From assembly GCA_016714785.1 (NCBI GenBank), contig JADKCC010000062.1:75477-139476 (forward strand): 64,000 nucleotides of DNA, in the 5' to 3' direction. The translations under genes and the position numbers were made by a program. This stretch comes from Saprospiraceae bacterium. GTDB lineage: Bacteria; Bacteroidota; Bacteroidia; Chitinophagales; Saprospiraceae. This document shows, one piece after another, positions 1 to 8,395 of the stretch. Positions within the stretch are counted from its first letter, which is position 1. Each line of letters begins with the position of its first letter. The notes under the pieces are model-generated. The model searched no databases, was not told where the DNA came from, and was given only the letters and a program-made list of their open reading frames with translations.

Positions 1-1
1 G

Positions 2-1015
2 GGTTCAGGTAAGACTACTTTTACAGGAAAACTAGCTAAATATCTTAAAGATAAAAAATCAAAAAGGCCATTATTGGTTGCATGTGATGTGTATAGACCA
101 GCCGCTGTGGACCAACTTTCTGTCTTAGCAGAGCAAGTAGGTGTTCATATATATAAGGAGCCTGAAAATAAAAATCCTGTTCAGATTTCGCTCAATGCAA
201 TCCAATATGCTAAAAGTAATAGTCATGATGTCGTGATTATCGATACAGCAGGTCGATTGTCAGTGGATGAAGAAATGATGCAAGAGATCGAAGATATTAA
301 AAACGCTACCAGCCCTTCGGAAATATTATTTGTGGTGGATTCTATGACAGGGCAAGATGCTGTAAATACAGCAGCTGTATTTAATGAGCGTTTAAATTTT
401 GATGGTGTTGTATTGACAAAATTGGATGGTGATACAAGAGGTGGAGCGGCCTTATCTATCAAATATTCGGTAGGCAAACCTATCAAATTTGTGAGTTCTG
501 GAGAGAAGCTCGATACACTTGATATCTTCTACCCAGATAGGATGGCTCAACGTATCCTTGGAATGGGTGATATCGTGTCGTTCGTAGAGAAGGCACAAGA
601 ACAATTTGATGAAAAAGAAGCTGAGCGATTAGAAAAGAAGATAAGAAAGAATAAATTTGATTTTAATGATTTCCTTGGTCAGCTCAATCAAATTAAAAAA
701 ATGGGGGATGTAAAGTCGCTCATGAATATGATACCTGGTATGAGTAAATTGACCAAAGATATCAATATTGACGATAAAGCCTTTGGAAAGGTTGAAGCCA
801 TCATCCTATCTATGACACCAAAAGAGAGAGCTAATCCTGAGTTGCTCAACATGTCAAGGAAGAAGAGAATAGCTACAGGCAGTGGCAAAAATATTCATGA
901 AATAAATATGTTCATTAAGCAGTTTGATCAAATGCGTAAAATGATGCAAATGATGAGTAAGGGTAAAGGTATGGATAGGTTTATGCAAGGAATGCCAAAT
1001 ATTAGTAAAAAATAG
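2..1015 (+). CDS. ffh: Signal recognition particle protein Ffh, 3' part
   Basis: SRP54-type GTPase that binds signal sequences and 4.5S RNA and delivers nascent membrane and secreted proteins to FtsY. The window opens inside the P-loop (GSGKTT), so the N domain and the start codon are missing. Visible G-domain motifs are DVYRPAA, DTAGR and TKLDGDTRGG. The C-terminal M domain is methionine-rich (MRKMMQMMSKGKG) and carries the RNA-binding stretch SRKKRIATGSG. The reading frame is open from base 2 to the TAG at 1013-1015. Identification is secure; only the 5' end is unavailable. Confidence 0.97.
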   Translation, partial: GSGKTTFTGKLAKYLKDKKSKRPLLVACDVYRPAAVDQLSVLAEQVGVHIYKEPENKNPVQISLNAIQYAKSNSHDVVIIDTAGRLSVDEEMMQEIEDIKNATSPSEILFVVDSMTGQDAVNTAAVFNERLNFDGVVLTKLDGDTRGGAALSIKYSVGKPIKFVSSGEKLDTLDIFYPDRMAQRILGMGDIVSFVEKAQEQFDEKEAERLEKKIRKNKFDFNDFLGQLNQIKKMGDVKSLMNMIPGMSKLTKDINIDDKAFGKVEAIILSMTPKERANPELLNMSRKKRIATGSGKNIHEINMFIKQFDQMRKMMQMMSKGKGMDRFMQGMPNISKK

Positions 1016-1152
1016 ACGCTAATTAAAAATTATAATTTTGTAAATTGGTGAATTTATTTTTTGTGAAAAAAATATAAATATTTAAGACTTTAGTAATGCG
1101 ATAATTTTTTATCTTGCGCAATATTTTATTTCTTAACTAACACCTTTTTAAT

Positions 1153-1197
1153 ATGAAGCACTTTTTACTTACCTTTTTGGTTGTTTTTAGTTTTTAA
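1153..1197 (+). pseudogene. Detached signal-peptide coding stretch of the downstream T9SS protein
   Basis: ATG at 1153 opens 14 codons (MKHFLLTFLVVFSF) that read as the n- and h-regions of a Bacteroidota signal peptide, then stop at TAA 1195. The frame is the same as that of the 1207 gene. An alternative frame through 1192-1212 reads LNVNYGQ, a typical end of such signal peptides, so an indel in the T-run at 1191-1195 plus a second one near 1213 would restore a normal precursor. This is inferred from frame and composition. Confidence 0.6.
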
Positions 1198-1206
1198 ATG
1201 TAAACT

Positions 1207-4050
1207 ATGGACAGCTACTCCAGTGGTTCCACCGCACCTCAGTTTGTCGTAACTGATTTGGATGGAAATACACACGATCTTTATGATTACCTAAACAGTG
1301 GTATCAGTGTTGTGATAGATGTATCTGCTACATGGTGTGGACCATGTTGGAGTTACCACAACAGTGGAACATTAGAAAATTTCTATAACACTTATGGCCC
1401 AAGTGGTACAGGAGATGTTATGGTCATTTTTGCAGAAGGAGATCCTAGTACCAACTTAGCTTGTCTTTATGGACCATCTGGCTGTGTGGGAGGCACACAA
1501 GGCGATTGGGTGACTGGTACACCATATCCTATTACGCATACTGGAGGTCCAACTATTGCTTCTCTTTATCAGATAAGCGCATATCCTACCGTATTTATGA
1601 TTTCTGCGGGTAATAAAAAATCTTATACAACAGGTGGTGGCGGTGTCTCAGGTACTGTTTTAAACAATTATGTAATTCAATCATTCAAATTGGCTGCCGA
1701 TGCTTCGGTGACGGATGCGGTTTGTGGTGGTGACGGCGCTATTACGCTAGATGTTACGGCTGGTTACGGCAATAAAACGTATGCTTGGAATAATGGTAAT
1801 AATACAAAAGATATCTCAAATCTTCAACCAGGCTATTATATTTGTACCATCACAGACGCCAATAATTATCAAGTGGTGACTGACCCTATTATAGTAGGTG
1901 GTGTATTGGCACCACTAGAAGCATATCCATCAGCTAGCCAACAGCCTACTTGTTTTGGAGATAGCAATGGATCAGTGGGTGTTTTGGGCGTCTTCGGAAA
2001 TGGAGGTTACTCTTATCTTTGGGATAATGGTCAAACTACTCCTACTAAAACAAATATAGCAGCAGGCCAACACTATGTTACTGTCACGGATGCACAAGGA
2101 TGTGCTTTTGAAACTTTCGTAGAATTAGAACAACCTACACAGGTAACAGCTTCAGTTTCAGTACCTCAGATCCCTTGTGGTCAAACTTCTGGCACTGCCA
2201 CGATTACTGCAACTGGTGGATCTGGACAGTACAGCTATAGTATTGGAGCAGGTACACAGTCAAGTGGTGTATTCCCTGGATTAACACCTGGCACTTACAA
2301 TTACTCCACTTCTGATATTCAAGGATGTGAGACATCTGGAGAGTTTACCATCAATGCCATCACTGGTCCAACAGCAGTAGCTGCTGCTTTAGGAACAATA
2401 ACTTGTGCCGCCACTCAGACTCAAGTATCGGGTACTGGTTCTGCTACTGGTGCATCTATCGCTTATGCATGGACTACTCAAAATGGTACTATTGTTTCAG
2501 GTGCTGATCAGTTGGTAGCAACGGTAAGTGCTGGAGGTACTTATGTACTGCAGGTGACCGATTCAGCAAATGGTTGTGTATCGACATCAACAGCTACAGT
2601 AAATGCAGACATTGCATTGCCAAGCCTTTCAGTTACCAATGGAGAGTTAACATGTGTAGTTAATTCCGTAGAACTATGTGCGACAGCAACTTCAGGGCTT
2701 ACAGTTACTTGGAATGTGAATGGTCAAAATAGCCAAGGATCTTGTGTGACTGTCAATGCAGCAGGTACCTATCCAGCGTCAGTCACAGCTGCCAATGGTT
2801 GTACAACAACCATGAATGCAGTAGTTTCTACATCTGGAGATTTGCCTCAAACAGCGATTGCAGATCCTGCCAATATTACTTGTGTTCAATCTGAAGTGAC
2901 ATTACAAGGTAGCGTAATGGGCAATGTGTCTGACTTTACTATACTTTGGACTACGGCCAATGGAAACATTGTGTCGGGTGCCAATACTTTGACACCTGTG
3001 GTCAATGCAGATGGTTCTTACAATATGCAAGTGACTAAAAATTCAAATGGCTGTGTCGCTAACTCAGTTGCAGTAGTTGACGAAGTCATTAATACAGCAA
3101 ATGGTGCATACCAATATACTTTGAATGCAGGTACTTTTGCTGGTATGGCTGCAGCATCTGGCTCAACTACCACTTATGCGTGGAATTTTGGAAATGGTAT
3201 GACGAGCACTGAAGCTAATCCAAGTGTTGTGTTAGCACCAGGTACTTATAATGTGTGTTTGACAGTGACTACTGAGTGCGGAAGCAATACAGTATGTCAG
3301 ACAGTGGTGTATTCTACAGTATTGGTTGCTACAGCTACCAGTCAGAATGTAGTATGTTTTGGTGATAATAATGGTCAAGCTTCTGCCAGTGTTTCAGGAG
3401 GTGCAGAACCTTTTGTATATGCTTGGACAGGACCAAATGGATTTACATCTAGCCAAGCTACACTTAGTGGTCTTGCACCAGGAGTTTATACCGTAGTGAT
3501 AACGGATGCTACGAATGCTACAGCTACTAAGACGGTCACAATAACAGAGCCAAGTGCCATCAAAGCAGCATCAGTAAGTATTATCAATGATTCAAACAGC
3601 AAAAACCTAGGTGCGATCAATCTTGTAGCGGAAGGTGGTACTGGGAATTTAGCATATTTATGGTCAAATGGTGCTACTACATCCAATATTTCAAATCTTG
3701 GAGCGGGTAGTTATACCTGTGTAATTACAGATGGTAATGGATGTAACAAATCCTTTGGACCATTCACAGTGGAAGATGTAACAGGAACTAATGAAACACA
3801 ATATGTAAATAATTTTTCTGTGTATCCTAATCCAACCACTAATTTGCTCAATCTTGAAGTGAATTTTGTTAAATCAGCTTCTGTTGCTTTGACATTGACC
3901 AATGGTATCGGTACGAAAATAATGACTCGTCAATACACTGGTAATATCAATGACCAATTGGATGTTACAGGATTGTCTTCAGGTATCTATTTTGTAGTGA
4001 TTACAGGTGAAAATTTCAATGTATCTAGAAGAGTAGTTGTCCTTAGATAA
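1207..4050 (+). CDS. T9SS-sorted surface protein: thioredoxin fold plus SprB-like repeats
   Basis: Secreted or surface protein of 947 aa as drawn. Residues about 8-165 form a thioredoxin-like domain with an intact redox motif WCGPCW at 43-48. From about 170 on it is a string of Ser/Thr/Gly-rich adhesin repeats: SprB-type units (YLWDNGQTT, LAPGVYTVVITDA), Ig-like units and a PKD-like unit (WNFGNG). The last ~75 residues are a type A T9SS sorting domain (VYPNPTTN ending RRVVVLR). The ATG at 1207 is not a natural start. In the same frame a good signal peptide begins at 1153 (MKHFLLTFLVVFSF) but is cut off by TAA at 1195 and TAA at 1201. Either the gene is inactivated at its signal peptide, or two compensating indels sit near 1192-1215. 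Confidence 0.85.
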   Translation: MDSYSSGSTAPQFVVTDLDGNTHDLYDYLNSGISVVIDVSATWCGPCWSYHNSGTLENFYNTYGPSGTGDVMVIFAEGDPSTNLACLYGPSGCVGGTQGDWVTGTPYPITHTGGPTIASLYQISAYPTVFMISAGNKKSYTTGGGGVSGTVLNNYVIQSFKLAADASVTDAVCGGDGAITLDVTAGYGNKTYAWNNGNNTKDISNLQPGYYICTITDANNYQVVTDPIIVGGVLAPLEAYPSASQQPTCFGDSNGSVGVLGVFGNGGYSYLWDNGQTTPTKTNIAAGQHYVTVTDAQGCAFETFVELEQPTQVTASVSVPQIPCGQTSGTATITATGGSGQYSYSIGAGTQSSGVFPGLTPGTYNYSTSDIQGCETSGEFTINAITGPTAVAAALGTITCAATQTQVSGTGSATGASIAYAWTTQNGTIVSGADQLVATVSAGGTYVLQVTDSANGCVSTSTATVNADIALPSLSVTNGELTCVVNSVELCATATSGLTVTWNVNGQNSQGSCVTVNAAGTYPASVTAANGCTTTMNAVVSTSGDLPQTAIADPANITCVQSEVTLQGSVMGNVSDFTILWTTANGNIVSGANTLTPVVNADGSYNMQVTKNSNGCVANSVAVVDEVINTANGAYQYTLNAGTFAGMAAASGSTTTYAWNFGNGMTSTEANPSVVLAPGTYNVCLTVTTECGSNTVCQTVVYSTVLVATATSQNVVCFGDNNGQASASVSGGAEPFVYAWTGPNGFTSSQATLSGLAPGVYTVVITDATNATATKTVTITEPSAIKAASVSIINDSNSKNLGAINLVAEGGTGNLAYLWSNGATTSNISNLGAGSYTCVITDGNGCNKSFGPFTVEDVTGTNETQYVNNFSVYPNPTTNLLNLEVNFVKSASVALTLTNGIGTKIMTRQYTGNINDQLDVTGLSSGIYFVVITGENFNVSRRVVVLR

Positions 4051-4073
4051 GGATTACAAAAATATAGTATTAT

Positions 4074-4112
4074 AAAAGGGAACTGTTCTGAAAAGGGCAG
4101 TTCCCTTTTTTT
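4074..4112 (+). terminator. Rho-independent terminator after the 1207 gene
   Basis: A 12-bp perfect stem, AAAAGGGAACTG (4074-4085) with CAGTTCCCTTTT (4098-4109), a 12-nt loop and a run of T to 4112, placed 24 bp after the stop codon. Confidence 0.88.
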
Positions 4113-4519
4113 GTATGTAAATAGATCATTAATGAGTCACTCCAAAAAGTCGGAAAATCAATAAACAGTCCTTGGTAGGACTTTTCAAATAATACAGATA
4201 TTCAAATATCATCATTTATGTCGGGGCGTGGCTTTGTGATTTCCTATATGCCAAACATTTAAGATCACAGGACCACGTCCCAAAATAAAAGGATTGTAAC
4301 TGATGGTTATGAAGATATCAGCGCATTGTACCTTATTTTACTTTATCAATTTAGTATTTTTAAAAATTTGAGTTATAAAATGGGTTTCTCAGATGCAAAC
4401 GTTTCTAACCAATAGAATTAGTGTTTTAATGGGAGAAAGGGAGTTCGGCAAGGCCGAACTCCCTTGCTCTCCCACTTTTCCTCATCAAACATCGTCATTT
4501 CGACCCACCTTGGTGGTGA
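4113..4519. other. Gene-free stretch with short inverted repeats and a dispersed-repeat copy
   Basis: No credible gene. It contains a GTCC/GGAC mini-hairpin near 4170-4183 and an imperfect ~20-bp inverted repeat (GGGGCGTGG...TGTGAT at 4223-4242 against ATCACAGGACCACGTCCC at 4264-4281). From about 4337 it runs into a dispersed repeat (GGGTTTCTCA at 4382-4391, GTCATTTCGACC near 4494) also found at 6607, 55441 and 56405. Translated frames in this stretch have no domain and are treated as chance. Confidence 0.5.
4337..4519 (+). repeat. Dispersed repeat copy 1 (GGGTTTCTCA / GAGAAAAC family)
   Basis: Shares the blocks ATGGGTTTCTCA, GGGAGAAAGGGAGTT, CTCATCAAAC, GTCATTTC and GTGAGAAAACTCAT, in the same order, with the minus-strand copy at 56405-56575; the first and last blocks recur at 6607-6712. 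The core ends in a palindromic tract (CCACCTTGGTGG). It borders the 21-bp array directly on its left. Confidence 0.65.
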
Positions 4520-4911
4520 GAAAACTCATCACCGAATCAAATGTTACAACTCTGGAACTAAACTACGCGATCACGAAATCAAATGCTACAACTCTAGAAC
4601 TAAATGTTACAACTCTCATCAGAACTAAACTACGTGATGACGCAATCAAATGTTACAACTCTAGCACTAAACTACGCGATGACGAAATCAAACTACGTGA
4701 TGAGCGAATCAAATGTTACAACTCTAGCACTAAACTACGTGATGACGAAATCAAACTACGTGATCACTGAATCAAATGTTACAACTCTAGCACTAAACTA
4801 CGTGATGACGAAATCAAACTACGTGATGAGCGAATCAAATGTTACAACTCTAGCACTAAACTACGTGATCACGAAATCAAATTACGTGATCACTGAATCA
4901 AATGTTACAAC
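4520..4911 (+). repeat. Array of degenerate 21-bp modules, left part
   Basis: About 18 consecutive modules, nearly all exactly 21 bp (one is 25 bp, 4604-4628). Three sequence types alternate: type C begins ATGTTACAACTCTAGC and ends ACTAA; type A begins ACTACGTGATGACG and ends AATCAA; type B begins ACTACGTGATGAGCG and ends AATCAA. Their order forms a 63-bp higher-order unit (C-A-B). Several modules contain the palindrome CGTGATCACG. Because 21 is a multiple of 3, several frames stay open by chance. The array is cut at 4911 by an IS256-family element and resumes at 6310. Confidence 0.9.
4904..4911 (+). repeat. Target-site duplication, left copy (GTTACAAC)
   Basis: GTTACAAC directly precedes the IS256-family element and recurs directly after it at 6310-6317. 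Removing the element and one copy restores a perfect type C 21-bp module. Confidence 0.92.
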
Positions 4912-4955
4912 GGGAGTGTAGAATACTTTGTGTAAACTCCCAGGGGGAGTTAGGC

Positions 4956-5003
4956 TTTGGGACAAAGGGGGATTGCTATGGGGCAATCCCCCTTTGTCCC
5001 AAA
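4956..5003 (+). other. Subterminal 21-bp hairpin of IS256 copy 1
   Basis: Perfect 21-bp stem (4956-4976 with 4983-5003) and a 6-nt loop; the core reads GGGACAAAGGGGGATTGC. It lies between the left inverted repeat and the transposase start and has A-rich sequence on its right side. The second copy keeps the same hairpin with compensating length changes, so it is probably functional, for example as a block to transcription entering from outside (inference). Confidence 0.85.
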
Positions 5004-5061
5004 AATTTTATATGTTTGCAGTGCTTACCCTGAACACATTTTTAACCTAACAACTTTTGCA

Positions 5062-6268
5062 ATGCAAAGTAACAACATTAATTTTGATTTGACATTTTTA
5101 AGAATGTAAAGGACATCAACGACTTCGAAGTCGCCATGAATGGTATTTACAAAATTGGTATTCAACACCTCCTCAACTCTGAGATGAGTCATTTGCTGGG
5201 GTATGACAAACATTCCATAAAAGGTAATAATTCCGGCAACTCCCGAAATGGTTCTTATGGGAAAAAGGTCAAGACAACTCAAGGCGAGATCGAAGTCCAG
5301 GTCCCTAGAGATCGTAATAGTGAATTTGACCCCTTGGTACTCCCTAAAGGGCAAACCACAACGGCTAAGTAGAATCTGTCATCACTTCCCTTTACGCTAA
5401 AGGTATGAGTACTCAAGATGTAGCAGATCAAATCGAACAGATATACGGTTTTAACGTCTCTAAATCATTTGTTTCTGATATCACCAATAAGATGCTCCCT
5501 TCCATCCTAGAGTGGCAAAACAGGCCCTTAGAGCCCATTTATTACATCACCTGGATGGATTGTATTTGTTTCAAAATACGCCAAGATAACAAGGTGATCA
5601 ATAAAAGTATCTATTTAGTTATTGGTCTGAAACCTGATGGATTTAAAGAGATCTTAGGCATTTGGATAGCCGAAACGGAGTCCGCATCATTTTGGCTCTC
5701 CGTACTCTCTGAATTAAAGGATCGTGGCGTAAAATCCATCTTAATTGCTTGTACGGACAACCTTACCGGCTTTACTAGTGCCATTCAAGCATCCTTCCCA
5801 GATACGGTAACTCAGCTCTGTATTGTCCACCAAATACGTAACTCAGTAAAGTTTGTACCATGGAAAGATAGAAAAATATTCATCGCCGATCTGAAGGAAG
5901 TTTATGGAGCTATTAATCTCCAAAGTGCCTTAGTCGCTTTTGAAAAATTCAAAACAAAATGGAACAGTAAATACAGTTATGCCATTAAAAGCTGGGAAAA
6001 AAATTGGGATAATCTCATCCCTTTATTCAATTACCCGCCTGAATTAAGAAAAATAATGTACACCACCAATACAATCGAAGGGGTAAACCGAGCAATCAGA
6101 AAATTTACCAAAACAAAGACCATTTTTCCAAACGACCAGGCTGCTTTAAAATCAGTTTTTATGGCAATTGACCAAATTCAATCAAAATGGACAATGCCAA
6201 TTCGTGATTTTGGTATCATTCATAATCAAATTTCTATTATCTTTGATAATTTTTTAGAAAATGCCTAA
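5062..6268 (+). pseudogene. IS256-family transposase, copy 1, two frameshifts
   Basis: DDE transposase of the IS256/mutator type. It starts at ATG 5062 (MQSNNINFD). A 4-nt loss near 5083-5090 relative to copy 2 breaks the N-terminus. The second stretch (from 5136) runs to TTTAK and stops at TAG 5370, because one A is missing from GGCTAAAGTAG. From 5405 the frame is open for 287 residues to 6268. First catalytic Asp in WMDCICFK, second in CTDNLTGF, Glu in TNTIEGVNRAIRK. Adding the five missing bases gives 1212 nt, a 403-aa product of normal family length. As written it is inactive; a sequencing error at the A-run cannot be excluded. Confidence 0.9.
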
Positions 6269-6309
6269 TTTTTCTTCTCTTGAGTTTACACATTATTTTC
6301 TACACTCTC

Positions 6310-6317
6310 GTTACAAC
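6310..6317 (+). repeat. Target-site duplication, right copy (GTTACAAC)
   Basis: Exact match to 4904-4911 on the other side of the IS256-family element. Confidence 0.92.
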
Positions 6318-6412
6318 TCTAGCACTAAACTACGTGATGACGAAATCAAATGTTACAACTCTTGAATCAAGTAACGTGATTAGCGAATCAAGTTCAACAA
6401 CTCAGCTAGGCG
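6310..6412 (+). repeat. Array of degenerate 21-bp modules, right part
   Basis: Continuation of the array after the IS: the rest of a type C module (to 6328), a type A module (6329-6349), a C-like module (6350-6370), a diverged module (6371-6391) and a last decayed one (6392-6412). The array then fades into a short palindrome (GCGTAGTTTGCAACTACG, 6409-6426). Confidence 0.82.
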
Positions 6413-6483
6413 TAGTTTGCAACTACGTCTGTGTATTGCCATGGCTGTGCCGTAAATCAGCGACGTAATGAATAGTTTAAACG

Positions 6484-6520
6484 AAAGCCACATAACAAAT
6501 CTAAAAGTTGTGTGGCTTTT
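6484..6520. terminator. Terminator-like hairpin
   Basis: AAAGCCACATAAC (6484-6496) pairs with GTTGTGTGGCTTT (6507-6519), 12 of 13 positions, followed by T-rich sequence. No gene is seen to end here on either strand, so it may be a leftover of a lost gene. Confidence 0.5.
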
Positions 6521-6606
6521 GCTGTTTTACAACGCAGCAATATTTTCTGGATGAAATCCTTAAACTTCTTCTTAGCAAGGAAGGTGTCAGTCATTTTATT
6601 TCTATT

Positions 6607-6712
6607 TTGTCAAATTAGTATTTTCAAAAACATGAGACTAAAAATGGGTTTCTCATCAGCCTTGGTCATTTCGTATCACAGAGCGGTGAGAAAACATATT
6701 TTATTCAAATAG
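6607..6712 (+). repeat. Dispersed repeat copy 2
   Basis: GTCAAATTAGTATTTTC, AAAATGGGTTTCTCA, GTCATTTCG and GGTGAGAAAAC occur in the same order as in copy 1. Together with copy 1 it brackets the 21-bp array in direct orientation. The remaining sequence to 6869 holds nothing recognisable. Confidence 0.6.
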
Positions 6713-6869
6713 GTCAACGTAGAACTAATGTTTGAATTTTCTTTACTTAATGCTAGAGTGTTGAGAAATTTATCAATTTATGCTTAGTTATATATGGTAA
6801 TGAAATATTCAATTATTGAGTTGTGTATATCATGCCCACATTATTACCATCCCTTATGATAAGATTTCA

Positions 6870-6877
6870 TATCTTTG
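6870..6877 (+). promoter_or_regulatory. Promoter -7 box TATCTTTG
   Basis: Matches the Bacteroidota TAnnTTTG -7 box. It lies only 9 bp before ATG 6886 and 21 bp before ATG 6898, so transcription may start at or just before the first ATG. Confidence 0.5.
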
Positions 6878-6885
6878 AGCTTTAA

Positions 6886-7734
6886 ATGTTAATCAGTATG
6901 GTTCAGCTTGGACACAAAACATCCCTTAGAATCGTTAAAAAGACGGATTTTGGGTATTTTTTAGATGGTGGAGAGAGGGGAGAAATCCTTATGCCCAATA
7001 GGTATGTGACACCAGAAATGGTCATAGATGATTATGTAGATGTTTTTGTTTTTTTGGATGGCGAAGAAAGGATAGTGGCCACTACAGAGACACCTTATGC
7101 GCAAGAAGGTGAATTCGGTTGGATGAAGGTCAATAAAATTGAGACCGTTGGAGCTTTTCTAGATTGGGGCGTTAGTAAAGAGCTGTTGGTACCTTTCAGT
7201 GAGCAGAAGATAAAGATGGAAGAAGGTCGCTATTATCTAGTCTATGTATATCTCGATAAGTTGACTGATAGATTGGCCGCTACGATGAAAGTGGAAAAGT
7301 TTCTTGACAAATCTCCTTCAGATTATAAAGTTAATGACCAAGTGGATCTTATAATTTGGACTGCAACAGAGGTTGGGTATAAAGCCATCATCAATGGAAA
7401 ACATCAAGGTGTGATCTATAGGAATGAAATTTTTAAACCCATACATACAGGCCAAAAGATGGTCGGCTATATTAAAAAAGTAAGAGAAGATGGTAAAATA
7501 GATCTCGCACTTGATCCATTGGGGTATGTCAAAATCGATGCCCAAGCCCAAAAGGTATTGGATTTACTCCATAAGTCTAAAGGAAAGTTGCCTTATAATG
7601 ACAAAACTGATCCAGAAGTAATCTATAAGATATTCGGAATGAGCAAAAAAGTGTTCAAACAAGCCATTGGTACCTTGTACAAACAAAAACAAATCACTAT
7701 CACAGATCAAGGTATAGCGATAGTGGTGGAGTAA
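6886..7734 (+). CDS. CvfB-type S1-like RNA-binding protein
   Basis: Cytosolic protein of 282 aa resembling the CvfB/YitL family: tandem S1-like OB domains (motifs GYFLDGGERGEILMP and GAFLDWGVSKELLVP within residues 1-150), a third OB-like part, and a C-terminal winged-helix-like segment (about 215-282, VIYKIFGMSKKVFKQAIGTLY). Members bind RNA and influence gene expression in Firmicutes; no role has been shown here. The start may be ATG 6886 or the in-frame ATG 6898 (MVQLGHK); the position of the -7 box makes 6898 at least as likely. Confidence 0.88.
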   Translation: MLISMVQLGHKTSLRIVKKTDFGYFLDGGERGEILMPNRYVTPEMVIDDYVDVFVFLDGEERIVATTETPYAQEGEFGWMKVNKIETVGAFLDWGVSKELLVPFSEQKIKMEEGRYYLVYVYLDKLTDRLAATMKVEKFLDKSPSDYKVNDQVDLIIWTATEVGYKAIINGKHQGVIYRNEIFKPIHTGQKMVGYIKKVREDGKIDLALDPLGYVKIDAQAQKVLDLLHKSKGKLPYNDKTDPEVIYKIFGMSKKVFKQAIGTLYKQKQITITDQGIAIVVE

Positions 7735-7976
7735 TGTTACTTTGGGATATGTGAAATCAATAGTTTTCAATAAGCACAAAAGGTTGAATGGGGAATAAAC
7801 ACGCATGAAGTCAGTGGCTATTTGATTGGCTTAATAGGCTATAGTGCTTGAATAATACCTTGTTTCACCCAAGATTTACCATAAAAGTAGGGAAATATAT
7901 ACGAAAAAGTAGGATTAATTATAATGTACTTTCCTTGAAAAAGAATACCAACTTTGTATAAGTAATCTTTCCCTTA

Positions 7977-8294
7977 TTATTTTGGTGCTTTTGCTTTGGT
8001 GTATTGATCTGTCATTTCTTTAGATATGGCAGAAGGCACCACTTTTATGAAGGTTTTATTGTCTAACTCTAGTGTTATCGAGTGTTCGTCAATTTTGTTG
8101 ATTTGACCTATGATGCCACTTGCTGTTACTATTTCATCTCCTTTTTTTAGTTCAGCTGTAAAAACACCTTGTTCTTTTGTTTTTTTTACCTGCGGTCTGA
8201 TAAAAAAGAAATAGAAAAATGCCAACATTAAAGCTGGAAATATAAATCCTAGTGCATTGTTACTAGAAGATTGAAGGGCGAAAGTCAATAACAT
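7977..8294 (-). CDS. yajC: Preprotein translocase subunit YajC
   Basis: Accessory subunit of the SecDF-YajC complex in the inner membrane. The product of 105 aa has one N-terminal transmembrane helix (FIFPALMLAFFYFFFIRPQ) followed by the YajC signature KKGDEIVTASGIIGQI. The reading frame extends to a TTG at 8321, but that codon overlaps the -7 box TATCTTTG (8319-8326), so ATG 8294 is the start. It lies alone between unrelated genes and is convergent with the upstream CvfB-like gene. Confidence 0.95.
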   Translation of the reverse strand: MLLTFALQSSSNNALGFIFPALMLAFFYFFFIRPQVKKTKEQGVFTAELKKGDEIVTASGIIGQINKIDEHSITLELDNKTFIKVVPSAISKEMTDQYTKAKAPK

Positions 8295-8318
8295 TTGTGC
8301 GTAAAATTGATTAGGTGG

Positions 8319-8326
8319 CAAAGATA
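8319..8326 (-). promoter_or_regulatory. Promoter -7 box TATCTTTG for yajC
   Basis: Minus-strand TATCTTTG, 25 bp before the yajC ATG; it fixes the start choice for that gene. Confidence 0.55.
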
Positions 8327-8395
8327 TGGTTAAAAAATGGAAATAAGTTTTAACTTTGGCAGTAATTAATAGTCTAAAGCGAAATATTTGTATTT

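Larger units (their letters stand above)
4912..6309 (+). mobile_element. IS256-family insertion sequence, copy 1 (1398 bp)
   Basis: Terminal inverted repeats GGGAGTGTAGAA (left) and, reading inward from the right end, GAGAGTGTAGAA; both continue into a matching GTGTAAACTC. It is flanked by 8-bp duplications GTTACAAC. It carries one transposase gene with frameshifts, and a strong 21-bp hairpin just inside the left end. A second copy in the opposite orientation lies at 14808-16197. Family assignment rests on the transposase sequence and the 8-bp duplication. Confidence 0.93.

Noticed and set aside
4520..4911. CRISPR array
   Set aside because: There are no unique spacers between constant repeats; modules abut directly and vary in sequence, and no cas gene is present.
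4393..4921. Long open frames through the 21-bp array (for example repeats of NYVMTKS)
   Set aside because: 21 bp is a multiple of three, so repeats keep several frames open at once. There is no start context, signal or domain, and the array contains a 25-bp unit that would shift the frame.
6512..6712. Short open frame of 66 codons
   Set aside because: It overlaps a terminator-like hairpin and a dispersed repeat, with no similarity or start context.
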